Position numbers and translations under genes: made by a program. From Stutzerimonas kirkiae (lineage in GTDB: Bacteria; Pseudomonadota; Gammaproteobacteria; Pseudomonadales; Pseudomonadaceae), in NCBI RefSeq assembly GCF_004327335.1, contig NZ_QJUO01000018.1, forward strand, positions 21,578-85,577: a stretch of 64,000 bases of DNA, in the 5' to 3' direction. The stretch's first letter is position 1. The number at the start of each line of letters is the position of its first letter. Below the pieces are notes generated by a model, which was not told the origin of the DNA, ran no database searches, and saw only the letters and a program-made list of their open reading frames with translations. Below are positions 51,621 through 59,786 of the stretch, piece by piece.

Positions 51621-51806
51621 TCAGGATGAGGTTTTGCCGGATGGGCTCTGCAGGCGGAATTTCTCCTTGCGTTCGATCTGGACGACTTGCCCATTGTGTA
51701 CAGTGATTTCCACCGCACCAAAGCGAAGGCCGCGCAGAGCGTTCTGGATTTCGTTCAGGAGTGTCGCCTGGTCCTGACCGTCGACGCTTCGTAGGGTGGC
51801 ACTCAT
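51621..51806 (-). CDS. oscA: sulfur-starvation response protein OscA (YezD/DUF2292 family)
   Basis: The small protein (61 codons from ATG 51806) reads [20 protein letters not shown], then [20 protein letters not shown] and IERKEKFRL, the YezD/DUF2292 pattern. OscA of Pseudomonas lies next to sulfate-uptake genes and is needed for growth under sulfur limitation with chromate; its biochemical role is unknown. GGAG lies nine bases upstream of the chosen start; ATG at 51821 is an alternative. It is divergent from the encapsulin operon and upstream of sbp. Confidence 0.88.
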   Translation of the reverse strand: MSATLRSVDGQDQATLLNEIQNALRGLRFGAVEITVHNGQVVQIERKEKFRLQSPSGKTSS

Positions 51807-52119
51807 GGTTATTGGCTCCATTGACAGAGTTTCTGCTCCGGCCAGTCGCTGCCTGAGCTTGGGGCGGATTATTAAACAGACCGGGATATTCTTTAAAAGA
51901 ATATTTGATCATTTTCATATTCTTTTTTGTTTTTCTGATCGAGGTCCATGGCCCGCCGGCACGATGAGTGAAAGGAGATTGAGTGATTTTTTATTTCTTT
52001 TAGTTATTTAAATAAAAACATTAATTATTTTTTGCCATGTTCTGGGCGGCATAAAGTAGCGGCTCCATCAGGTGTGGCAGCAAACTGCCAGCCCCGACTA
52101 GCCAACTAGAGGACATGCC
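51807..52119. promoter_or_regulatory. AT-rich divergent promoter region between oscA and the encapsulin operon
   Basis: The 313-bp gap is strikingly AT-rich from about 51870 to 52050 against a GC-rich genome. It contains a perfect 19-base palindrome, ATATTCTTTAAAAGAATAT (51886-51904), and a half-site-like ATATTCTTTTTT at about 51919-51930. A LysR-type sulfur regulator such as CysB is a reasonable candidate, but I cannot assign it by sequence alone. Confidence 0.55.
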
Positions 52120-52638
52120 ATGCCAGCCTTAGCCGCCGAAATAACCTCCATCACCACCCGGCGCCCGGAAAATCTGCAAGAAGTCTCGTCGCTTGCGAGT
52201 GAAACCCTGCTGGCCAGAGGCCGGGCCAGGGCGAACGAAAGCGGGGCCGGCCACGCCGGCAGTCTCTATCCCCCCGAGGCCTGGGCCCTGGTGGAGAGTG
52301 GGGCGGCGACACTGGTCGATGTACGCACCGCGGAGGAGCTCAAGTATGTCGGGCATGTGCCCGGCAGCCTGCATGTCGCCTGGCAGACTGGCCCGGCGAT
52401 GATCAAGAACCCGCGCTTCCTGCGCGAGCTGGAGAACAAGGCGGGGAAGGACCGGGTGCTGGTGCTGCTCTGCCGCAGCGGCAAGCGCTCGGCCGCCGCT
52501 GCGAGCGCCGCGACAGCCGCGGGGTTCGAGCATGTGTTCAATGTCCTGGAAGGTTTCGAGGGTGATCTCGATGCCCAGCGGCAACGCGGTGACTCGGGCG
52601 GCTGGCGGCACTGGGAACTGCCCTGGGTCCAGGACTGA
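52120..52638 (+). CDS. rhodanese-like sulfurtransferase of the encapsulin operon
   Basis: The 172-residue protein has a single rhodanese domain from about residue 45: LVDVRTAEELKYVGHVPGS and the active-site loop LLCRSGKRSAAAA with catalytic C118, then NVLEGFEGDLD. It should carry sulfur as a persulfide or reduce/transfer it. The first 40 residues are an extension without clear fold. AGAGGA lies seven bases before the ATG. A rhodanese is a standard companion of Family 2A encapsulins, and here it is first in the gene group. Confidence 0.92.
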   Translation: MPALAAEITSITTRRPENLQEVSSLASETLLARGRARANESGAGHAGSLYPPEAWALVESGAATLVDVRTAEELKYVGHVPGSLHVAWQTGPAMIKNPRFLRELENKAGKDRVLVLLCRSGKRSAAAASAATAAGFEHVFNVLEGFEGDLDAQRQRGDSGGWRHWELPWVQD

Positions 52639-52681
52639 CGGCGACATGCGTCGACGTGGCGAGTAACATTCCCCGAATCAT

Positions 52682-52706
52682 GGCAGGCGTGGTATCTGCC
52701 CTTTTT
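52682..52706 (+). terminator. weak terminator or attenuator between rhodanese and epsC
   Basis: GGCAG-N9-CTGCC followed by CTTTTT forms a short 5-bp hairpin with a T-tract in the 108-bp gap. It is weak, and partial readthrough is more likely than complete termination. Confidence 0.3.
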
Positions 52707-52746
52707 ATACGAGGCGAAGCCGCGGCATTGTCCGCGAGCCTGCCCT

Positions 52747-53715
52747 ATGGACCTGATGATGAGTGACGAGCTGAATTCGAAGCGGCCACCCGTGGCCAAC
52801 AAGTGGCAACTGGAACGTATCGTGGGCGAGCTGCGCGATGCCCGTCGCGCCTGGCGCAGCAGCACCGGGCGCAGCCAGGAGCCGGGAGGGCGCGAACTGC
52901 CTTCGCGAGCCGCCATCGGGCTGATCGTCGAGAGCCTGTCGGGTGCGCTGTTTCCGATGCGCCTGGGGCCCCATGACCTGCGCCAGGAAAGCGAGGATTT
53001 CTATGTCGGGCATACCCTCGATGCCGCCCTCAACAACCTGCTGGCCCAGGTCCGCCTCGAATTGCGCCATGCCGCGCGCCAGCGCGCTGGAGCGCCGGAG
53101 GCTGGCCAGGATATCCATGAGCGTGCCCAGTCCATCGTGCGGGATTTCGCCGAGGCCCTGCCGGGGCTGAGGCGCCTACTGGATAGCGATGTGCTGGCGG
53201 CCTACCAGGGCGACCCGGCGGCGCGTAGCGTCGATGAGGTGCTGCTGTGCTACCCGGGCATCCTGGCCGTGATCCACCACCGCCTGGCCCACCACCTCTA
53301 TAATGCCGGCCTGCCCCTGGTGGCGCGGATGATCTCGGAGCTGGCGCACTCGGCGACCGGCATCGACATCCATCCGGGAGCGCATATAGGCGAGAGCTTC
53401 TTCATCGACCATGGTACTGGCGTGGTGATCGGTGAGACGGCCATAATCGGCGACCGTGTGCGCATCTACCAGGCCGTCACCCTGGGCGCCAAGCGTTTCG
53501 AATCGGATGATTCAGGTCAACTGCTCAAGGGGCAATTGCGGCATCCTATAGTTGAAAACGATGTAGTGATCTACGCCGGGGCTACCATCCTCGGGCGCAT
53601 TACCATCGGTGAGGGGTCCACCATCGGTGGAAATGTCTGGCTGACGCGTAGCGTGCCCAAAGGCAGCAACGTCACCCAGGCGAGCATACAAAACCAGGTG
53701 GGCAACGTGGGGTAG
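52747..53715 (+). CDS. epsC: serine O-acetyltransferase (EpsC-type)
   Basis: The 322-residue enzyme acetylates L-serine, the committed step to cysteine. An N-terminal helical domain (residues 15-200) precedes the left-handed beta-helix hexapeptide domain GIDIHPGAHIG, FFIDHGTGVVIGETA (catalytic H222), IYQAVTLGAK and GATILGRITIG. The large N-terminal domain is of the EpsC type rather than E. coli CysE. Starts at 52747, 52756 and 52759 are all possible. This gene accompanies Family 2A encapsulins in many genomes and would supply substrate for the desulfurase. Confidence 0.93.
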   Translation: MDLMMSDELNSKRPPVANKWQLERIVGELRDARRAWRSSTGRSQEPGGRELPSRAAIGLIVESLSGALFPMRLGPHDLRQESEDFYVGHTLDAALNNLLAQVRLELRHAARQRAGAPEAGQDIHERAQSIVRDFAEALPGLRRLLDSDVLAAYQGDPAARSVDEVLLCYPGILAVIHHRLAHHLYNAGLPLVARMISELAHSATGIDIHPGAHIGESFFIDHGTGVVIGETAIIGDRVRIYQAVTLGAKRFESDDSGQLLKGQLRHPIVENDVVIYAGATILGRITIGEGSTIGGNVWLTRSVPKGSNVTQASIQNQVGNVG

Positions 53716-53766
53716 TCGACGACGAACCATCCCGGCCCCACGAATCGAACTCATCTGGAGCTATTC

Positions 53767-54699
53767 ATGGCCGACAACCAGGATGTACGCCTGGCGTTGG
53801 GCGACAGCGCTGCGCGCCAACTCGCCAATGCGACAAAAACCGTCCCTCAACTTTCCACCATCACGCCACGCTGGCTGGTGCACCTGCTGCAATGGACGCC
53901 GGTCGAGGCGGGTATCTTCCGCCTGAACCGGGTGAAGAATCCGCTCAATGTGCAGGTAGCCTGCACCCAGCGTGATGAATCGGTGCTGCCGCAGACGTTC
54001 GTCGATTATGACGAGCAGCCGCGCGAGTACTTCCTCAACGCCGTGACCACCATTCTGGATGTACACACCCGCGTTTCCGACCTCTACAGCAGCCCGCACG
54101 ACCAGATTCGCGAGCAGTTGCGCCTGACCATCGAGACCATCAAGGAGCGCCAGGAGAGCGAACTGATCAACAACCCCGAGTACGGGTTGCTGGCCAGCGT
54201 CGATCCGGCCCAGCGCATCTCCACCCTGACCGGCGCGCCGACGCCGGATGACCTGGACGAGCTGATCGCCAAGGTCTGGAAGGAGCCGGCTTTCTTCCTC
54301 GCCCACCCGCTGGCCATCGCCGCCTTCGGCCGCGAGTGCACCCGCCGTGGCGTGCCGCCACCCACCGTCAGCCTGTTCGGTGCGCAGTTCCTGACCTGGC
54401 GCGGGCTGCCATTGGTTCCCTCGGACAAGATTCCGTTCGATGACGAGGGCAGGACCAAGATCCTGCTGCTGCGCGTGGGCGACAAGCGCCAGGGCGTGAT
54501 CGGCTTGTACCAGCCGGGTGTCGCCGGCGAGCAGAGCCCGGGCCTGTCCGTACGCTTCATGGGTATCAACCGCAACGCTATCGCCTCCTACCTGATCTCG
54601 CTGTACTGCTCGCTGGCAGTGCTGACCGAGGATGCTCTGGCAGTGCTCGATGACGTGGAGGTCGGCAAGTACCATGACTATCCAGACACTTACAAGTAA
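53767..54699 (+). CDS. Family 2A encapsulin nanocompartment shell protein (SrpI-like)
   Basis: The 310-residue protein resembles the HK97-fold shell protein SrpI that self-assembles into an icosahedral compartment. Recognisable stretches are QLSTITPRWLVHLLQWTPVE near the N-terminus, RVKNPLNVQVACTQRDES, PREYFLNAVTTILDVHTRVS and GVPPPTVSLFGAQFLTWRG. The extended N-terminal arm is typical of Family 2. GGAG precedes the ATG by seven bases. It is followed with a 26-base overlap by the cysteine desulfurase that serves as cargo. Members of this family sequester desulfurase and, in Acinetobacter, store elemental sulfur. Confidence 0.93.
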   Translation: MADNQDVRLALGDSAARQLANATKTVPQLSTITPRWLVHLLQWTPVEAGIFRLNRVKNPLNVQVACTQRDESVLPQTFVDYDEQPREYFLNAVTTILDVHTRVSDLYSSPHDQIREQLRLTIETIKERQESELINNPEYGLLASVDPAQRISTLTGAPTPDDLDELIAKVWKEPAFFLAHPLAIAAFGRECTRRGVPPPTVSLFGAQFLTWRGLPLVPSDKIPFDDEGRTKILLLRVGDKRQGVIGLYQPGVAGEQSPGLSVRFMGINRNAIASYLISLYCSLAVLTEDALAVLDDVEVGKYHDYPDTYK

Positions 54700-56521
54700 C
54701 CCCCAGGCCCAGCCGGACGCCAGCGCGCACGCCGGGCTGCCGGACCTCGGCGTACTGACGCAACTGGCCAACGAACTGTTCTCCAGCCTGCCCGGTGGCG
54801 GTACCCCGCAACCGACGGGGGTGCCGGCCGCGGCGCCAGCTCCGCTGCCCCATGAGGCGCCGCTCCAGGCGACACCGCCGGCGGGCGTCGCCGATGGCCT
54901 CGACCTCGGTTCGCCGCAGGCCTACAGCGCGGCGATTCCCCAGGTCTACCCGGGGGCCGCGACCGTCGCGCCGACCGGCGGCGGTGCTCCGGCGCCGGCA
55001 GCGCCTTACTACTTCGCCGGCGAGGAGGCGGGCTATCCCGCCGCTTCGGGCTCGGAAGCCGCACCCGTGCGGGAAAGCCGTATCGACGCGCAGCCTTATG
55101 CATTGCCGGGAGGCGATGCGCTGGGCGACATCCTGCAGTCGATCGTCAGCGAGCCCAGGGCTACTTCGGCAGCCCCGTCGTCGCGTTCGTCGGGCGGGCA
55201 CTTCTACTTCCTCGACGATGCCGGGCGCGCGCCGGGCATCGAGAAGGCGCCGGAGCGCTCGGGGCAGCCGCAGGCTGCCGCCACTGGCGGGCTGGACGTA
55301 CAGGCGGTGCGCCGCGATTTCCCGATCCTCGCGGAGCGGGTCAACGGCAAGCCGCTGGTCTGGTTCGACAATGCCGCGACCACGCAGAAGCCCAGGGTGG
55401 TGATCGACCGCGTCAGCTACTTCTACGAGCACGAGAACTCCAATATCCACCGCGCCGCGCACGAACTGGCGGCACGGGCGACCGACGCCTACGAAGGGGC
55501 GCGCAACAGCGCGACGCGTTTGCTCGGGGCGCGTTCGAGCAGCGAGATCATCTTCGTGCGCGGCGCCACCGAGGGGATCAACCTGATCGCCAACACCTTC
55601 GGGCGCAAGTACATCGGCGCGGGGGACGAGATCATCGTTTCCAACCTGGAGCACCATGCCAACATCGTGCCCTGGCAGTTGCTGGCCAAGGAAGTGGGGG
55701 CGAAGCTGCGGGTGATCCCGGTGGACGACAGCGGGCAGATCCTCCTCGAGGAGTACGCCAAGCTGCTCAACCCGAGGACCAGGCTGGTGTCCGTCACCCA
55801 GGTGTCGAACGCGCTGGGCACGGTGACGCCGGTGCAGGAGATCATCGCCCTGGCGCATGCGGCCGGTGCGCGGGTGCTGATCGATGGCGCGCAGTCGGTG
55901 TCCCACATGCGCGTCAACGTGCAGGCGCTGGATGCGGACTTCTTCGTGTTCTCCGGGCACAAGGTGTTCGGGCCGACCGGCATCGGCGTGGTCTACGGCA
56001 AGAAGGACCTGCTCGACACGCTGCCGCCCTGGCAGGGTGGTGGCAACATGATCGCCGACGTGACCTTCGAGCACACCCAGTTCCAGCCGGCGCCAGCGCG
56101 CTTCGAGGCCGGCACCGGCAACATCGCCGACGCGGTGGGGCTGGGCGCGGCGCTGGATTACGTCGAGCGCATCGGGCTGGAGAACATCTACCGCTACGAG
56201 CATGACCTGCTGGTCTATGCCACCCGTGGTCTGACCTCCATCCCCGGCCTGCGCCTGATCGGCACGGCGGCCCACAAGGCCAGCGTGCTGTCGTTCGTGC
56301 TCGACGGCTACCGTACGGAAGAGGTGGGCGCGGCGCTCAACCGCGAGGGTATCGCGGTGCGTTCCGGGCACCACTGCGCGCAGCCGATCCTGCGCCGCTT
56401 CGGCGTGGAGGCGACGGTGCGGCCGTCGCTGGCGTTCTACAACACCGTGGGCGAGGTCGACCTGCTGGTGGATACGGTACGCCGGCTGGCCCATGCCAAA
56501 GGCGGTGGGCGACGCGGCTGA
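54674..56521 (+). CDS. cysteine desulfurase with N-terminal encapsulin-targeting extension
   Basis: The 615-residue protein has two parts. Residues 1-207 are Pro/Ala/Gly-rich and probably disordered, with short conserved-looking islands (LPDLGVLTQLANELF at 22-36, PYYFAGEEAG at 111-120, DALGDILQSIVSEP at 148-161, GGHFYFLDD at 174-182). Residues 208-605 form a SufS-type PLP enzyme: FDNAATTQKP, SGHKVFGP with PLP Lys 430, and RSGHHC with catalytic C568. The extension is the expected cargo-loading domain for the Family 2A shell. The start at 54674 overlaps the shell gene by 26 bases, consistent with coupled expression. Confidence 0.93.
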   Translation: MTIQTLTSNPQAQPDASAHAGLPDLGVLTQLANELFSSLPGGGTPQPTGVPAAAPAPLPHEAPLQATPPAGVADGLDLGSPQAYSAAIPQVYPGAATVAPTGGGAPAPAAPYYFAGEEAGYPAASGSEAAPVRESRIDAQPYALPGGDALGDILQSIVSEPRATSAAPSSRSSGGHFYFLDDAGRAPGIEKAPERSGQPQAAATGGLDVQAVRRDFPILAERVNGKPLVWFDNAATTQKPRVVIDRVSYFYEHENSNIHRAAHELAARATDAYEGARNSATRLLGARSSSEIIFVRGATEGINLIANTFGRKYIGAGDEIIVSNLEHHANIVPWQLLAKEVGAKLRVIPVDDSGQILLEEYAKLLNPRTRLVSVTQVSNALGTVTPVQEIIALAHAAGARVLIDGAQSVSHMRVNVQALDADFFVFSGHKVFGPTGIGVVYGKKDLLDTLPPWQGGGNMIADVTFEHTQFQPAPARFEAGTGNIADAVGLGAALDYVERIGLENIYRYEHDLLVYATRGLTSIPGLRLIGTAAHKASVLSFVLDGYRTEEVGAALNREGIAVRSGHHCAQPILRRFGVEATVRPSLAFYNTVGEVDLLVDTVRRLAHAKGGGRRG

Positions 56522-56538
56522 TAGACCCTGTAGACGTT

Positions 56539-56572
56539 AAAAAGGCCGACAGGTTTTCCTGTCGGCCTTTTT
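56539..56572 (+). terminator. strong intrinsic terminator of the encapsulin operon
   Basis: AAAAAGGCCGACAGG-TTTT-CCTGTCGGCCTTTTT is a perfect 15-bp palindrome with a T-tract, 18 bases after the desulfurase stop. The A-tract on the other side makes it able to terminate in both directions, including for the convergent pseudogene. Confidence 0.95.
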
Positions 56573-56584
56573 GCTTTTGCTGCT

Positions 56585-57350
56585 TCAGAAGTCGTAGCGG
56601 GTGGTCAGCATCAGGTTGCGTGGGTCGCCGTAATAAGCGGAGCTGTAGAAGCCGATGTTGGTGCAGTACTTCTTGTCGAACAGGTTATAGATGTTGAGCG
56701 TGGTCGAGAGGTTGTCGGTGATCTGGTAGCGGGCCATCAGGTTGACCAGCCAGTAAGCGTCCTGGGCGAATTTTTCCTGGGTATTCTTCGGCCTGTTGTT
56801 GAGTATCTGCCAACCCTGGCTCTGCCAGCGTGCGCCACTGCCCACTGCCCACTGTCAGGCGGTCAAGTGCGCCACCAAGACGGTAGCGGGTATAGAGACT
56901 GACCTGATCCTCGGGCTCCCAGGTGGACACCTTGTCGCCATCGTCATCGCGGCTGATCTTGTGCGCATAGCCTGCCTGGACCTGCCAGCCCGGCGCCAGC
57001 TCGCCAGATACCTCGGCTTCATAACCCTTGGTTTTCGCTTCGATGCCAACGTAGGGGGCTGCGTTCAAGCTGAGGTCGGCAGCGAGATCGGACTCCGGCC
57101 GGTTGCCCTGCCGGACCTCGAAGCAGGCGAGGCTGGCGTTCAGGCGCCCGTCGAGAAACTCGCCCTTGATACCGACTTCATGATTCCTCCCCAGGTTGGG
57201 CTCCAGCAGTTTGTTCTGCCGGTCACGGTAGTAGGTCTGCGGCATGAAGATGTCGGTGTAGCTGGCATACAGCGAGTAGTGCGTATCGAGGTCGTAGACC
57301 AGCCCCGCATAGGGCACCAGACGGCCCGCAATGCCGTTACCCAGTGGCGG
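56585..57350 (-). pseudogene. TonB-dependent siderophore receptor, 3' remnant with frameshift
   Basis: The minus strand encodes the last part of an FpvA-like ferric-siderophore receptor. One frame carries PYAGLVYDLDTHYSLYASYT, LEPNLGRNHEVGIKGEFLDG and the strand YEAEVSGELAPGWQVQAGYA; the next frame carries GWQILNNRPKN, LNIYNLFDKKY and the C-terminal SSAYYGDPRNLMLTTRYDF. The frame changes at a 7-base tandem duplication TGCCCAC at 56840-56846/56847-56853. The plug and most barrel strands are absent: homology starts abruptly near 57350 next to a palindrome. About 250 of the usual 700-800 residues remain. Confidence 0.88.
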
Positions 57351-57373
57351 GGGCTTCGATGGTGGTGCTGGAG

Positions 57374-57418
57374 GCAGGCCGAAAGGCACGGGCAGCGGCC
57401 CGTTTCCCTTCGGCCTGC
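57374..57418. repeat. palindrome between the receptor remnant and the DUF5610 gene
   Basis: GCAGGCCGAA (57374-57383) and TTCGGCCTGC (57409-57418) are perfect 10-bp arms with an inner GGGC/GCCC pair. It sits 16 bases beyond the DUF5610 stop and at the truncation edge of the receptor pseudogene. Confidence 0.6.
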
Positions 57419-57434
57419 GGCTTTGCCTCGCTTG

Positions 57435-58544
57435 TCAGTCGTCGCCCTGCAGCCCCTGCAACAGTCGCTCGTTGAGTTGTCCGGCTTTTTCCAGGCCTTG
57501 CGGGGTGGCGCGCGGGTCCAGGCTCAGGGCGCCGGTGAGCAGGCGTTCGAGACTGCTCTTGCCATCACGCAGCAGGCTGTCGGCGCTTGCCAGTGCCTCC
57601 AGCAGGCCACGGGCGTATTCGGCCAGGGCCGGGTTCGAGACACTGATGGCCTGGGTGCCGCCACTGGCGACGCTGCTGTAGGTGTTGGTTGCCTGGCGCA
57701 CGCTGGTCTGGGTCAGTTGCAGCGACATGGAGAGCAGTTGCTCGCCGTCGAGTTGCAGTTCCAGGGCACGATCGAAGGCGCCATTGTAGTCGCCGGAGAA
57801 GAAGCGGTCGGACAGTTCTCCCACCTGGCCCAGCAGCTTCTCCAGGGCGGCTTTTTCTTCGTCGTCCAATTCGCCCTCGACACTGACCTGCCAGCCGCTG
57901 ACGTTCAGATAGCCCTGTTCGCTGCGCGCTTGCGTGGCCGTGGCGTTGCCATTGGCTGCCGTAGTCAGGCTGCTGGAGGACCAGGCCGCCGAGGCCTGGG
58001 CGATGGAGATGCGCAGCACATCGCCGTCATTGGTAGTCACCGACAGTTCGAATCTTTCGGCCAGTGCGGCAGAACGTTGGCTGAAGACCGACTGAATCAG
58101 GCTGGTGGTACTGTCGGGGACTTCGGTATAGCCCTTCTGCAGGGTATCCAGGCCTGTCTGGATGCGCGAATAGGTGTCGTCGATATCGCTTGCCACCTTG
58201 CCCTGCAATACACCCAGGCTGTCCAGTATGTCCCGGGCCTCGCCGATACCCTTATCCACGCCCTTGCGGATTTCACCGAGTATGTATTCCAGGCGTTCCG
58301 GGTCGGCGCCAGCGGCCTTTTCGCGTTGCAGGGTCTGCTCGGCGAAGCCGATGATGCGTGCGGCGACTTTCTCCGGGGTGTAGTCGCTGGCCTGGCCGCC
58401 GGGTGTTGCCGCCGGCAGGCCCAGGCGTTCGTTGAGACGGTTGGCCAGTGTCTGCTGCGCGTGCGCCGCCGCGCTGCCGTTCTGCGCCTTGTTGAAGGTC
58501 GCGACATTGCTGGATGAGGTGGACAAGGAGGGCAAAAGGCTCAT
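57435..58544 (-). CDS. DUF5610-type hypothetical protein
   Basis: The 369-residue protein is Ser/Thr/Ala/Gln-rich with no signal peptide or membrane segment. Residues 35-145 (ANRLNERLGLPAATPG, EKVAARIIGFAEQTLQREKA, GIGEARDILDSLGVL, IDDTYSRIQTGLDTL) match the pattern I associate with the Pseudomonas DUF5610 domain. The C-terminal half is mainly helical with ELDDEEKAALEKLLGQVGEL and a DYNGAFDRALELQLDGEQL region. Function is unknown. It is divergent from corA and stands alone. Confidence 0.7.
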   Translation of the reverse strand: MSLLPSLSTSSSNVATFNKAQNGSAAAHAQQTLANRLNERLGLPAATPGGQASDYTPEKVAARIIGFAEQTLQREKAAGADPERLEYILGEIRKGVDKGIGEARDILDSLGVLQGKVASDIDDTYSRIQTGLDTLQKGYTEVPDSTTSLIQSVFSQRSAALAERFELSVTTNDGDVLRISIAQASAAWSSSSLTTAANGNATATQARSEQGYLNVSGWQVSVEGELDDEEKAALEKLLGQVGELSDRFFSGDYNGAFDRALELQLDGEQLLSMSLQLTQTSVRQATNTYSSVASGGTQAISVSNPALAEYARGLLEALASADSLLRDGKSSLERLLTGALSLDPRATPQGLEKAGQLNERLLQGLQGDD

Positions 58545-58709
58545 TGGCGGGCACCGGAGGAAACGAGGATATTGCCCATGTTGGCGGCTGCCGACGCTGG
58601 AACTTTAATGTCGCCGACCACCGGTGCGGCCGGCCGGGCCCCATATGGCGGCGGTATATGATACAAACCGGCGATGTCAGCCGGCAGGTGCGGCCAGAAG
58701 GAGCCATAG

Positions 58710-59681
58710 ATGGGAAGCGTAGTCGGTGCCGCGGTTTACAGCCGTGGCCACAAGGTCACCGATATCAGTCTGGATGAGGGGCTCGAGTGGTCACGCAAGC
58801 CGGAGCATTTCGTCTGGATCGGCCTGCACGACCCGAGTGCGGATGAGTTGCAGGGCCTGCAGCGGCAGTTCGGCCTGCATGAACTGGCATTGGAAGATGC
58901 CTTGCAACGGCATACCCGGGCGAAGCTGGAAACCTTCGGTGATGCCTTGTTCCTGGTGGTCTATTCGCCGTTGCGGGTCGATGGCGACCTGAGGTTCGTC
59001 GAGACGCAACTGTTCGCCGGCAAGGGCTATGTCATCAGTGCGCGCTACGGTGACTCGCCATCCTATGCCCATGTACGCCAGCGCTGCGAGGCGCGTCCGC
59101 TGTTGCTGGCACATGGCGAGGACTTCGTACTGTACGCGCTGCTGTCCTTCGTCATCGAAAGCTACCATCCGCTGATGGACACCTATTACGCCGAACTGGA
59201 GGCGCTCGAACAGAATGTCCTGGAGCATTCTCTGACCCAGGCCGATGTGCAACTCATTCATCGCCTGCGCCGCGACCTGCAGCGTTTGCGGCGCCATATC
59301 GGGCCACTGGCGGAAATTTGCCAGGAGTTGCAGCGCCTGGATTTCCCGTTCATCGACAAGCACATGCGTCCCTATTTCCGAGACGTGGCGATCCATGTCA
59401 GCCGTTTGCTGGAGGATGTCGGCATGCAGCGCGAGATGGCCGACCATGCCATCGAGACCGGGTTGCTGCTGGAAGCCTCGCGGCAGAGCGTGACACAGCG
59501 CAAGTTCGCCGCCTGGGCGGCGATTCTGGCGTTTCCCACAGCGGTGGCCGGCATCTACGGCATGAATTTCCGCTTCATGCCGGAGCTGGAATGGCAGTAT
59601 GGCTACTTCGGGGTACTGGGGCTGCTGGCCGCCGGTTGTGTCGGTTTGTATGCCAGTTTCCGGCACTACGGCTGGCTCTAG
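58710..59681 (+). CDS. CorA-family divalent metal ion transporter
   Basis: The 323-residue protein has the CorA/ZntB layout: a soluble N-terminal domain with FVWIGLHDPSADELQGLQRQF and LALEDALQRHTRAK, long helices (LIHRLRRDLQRLRRHIGPLA), then two C-terminal membrane helices joined by the YGMNF signature loop (GIYGMNFRFMPELEW). CorA channels take up Mg2+ (also Co2+ or Ni2+); members of this branch are sometimes involved in zinc efflux, so ion choice is open. A clear AAGGAG ribosome site precedes the ATG. Confidence 0.92.
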   Translation: MGSVVGAAVYSRGHKVTDISLDEGLEWSRKPEHFVWIGLHDPSADELQGLQRQFGLHELALEDALQRHTRAKLETFGDALFLVVYSPLRVDGDLRFVETQLFAGKGYVISARYGDSPSYAHVRQRCEARPLLLAHGEDFVLYALLSFVIESYHPLMDTYYAELEALEQNVLEHSLTQADVQLIHRLRRDLQRLRRHIGPLAEICQELQRLDFPFIDKHMRPYFRDVAIHVSRLLEDVGMQREMADHAIETGLLLEASRQSVTQRKFAAWAAILAFPTAVAGIYGMNFRFMPELEWQYGYFGVLGLLAAGCVGLYASFRHYGWL

Positions 59682-59689
59682 GCTGAAGC

Positions 59690-59770
59690 TGTAGAGCCGA
59701 GAAAAGCGCTGGATGAGAAGGAGGGCACCCTGTTTCCTCCAGCCTCCAGCCTCCAGCCTCCAGCCAGCGT
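59690..59770. repeat. heptamer-rich element (copy 3) with CCTCCAG tandem units
   Basis: AAAAGCGCTGG on the left and at least four tandem CCTCCAG heptamers (about 59736-59765) on the right, ending CAGCGTTT, lie between the convergent corA and amidotransferase genes. The left arm is shorter than in the other copies, so the palindrome is imperfect. Confidence 0.6.
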
Positions 59771-59786
59771 TTGTGTCGCCTTCTGC

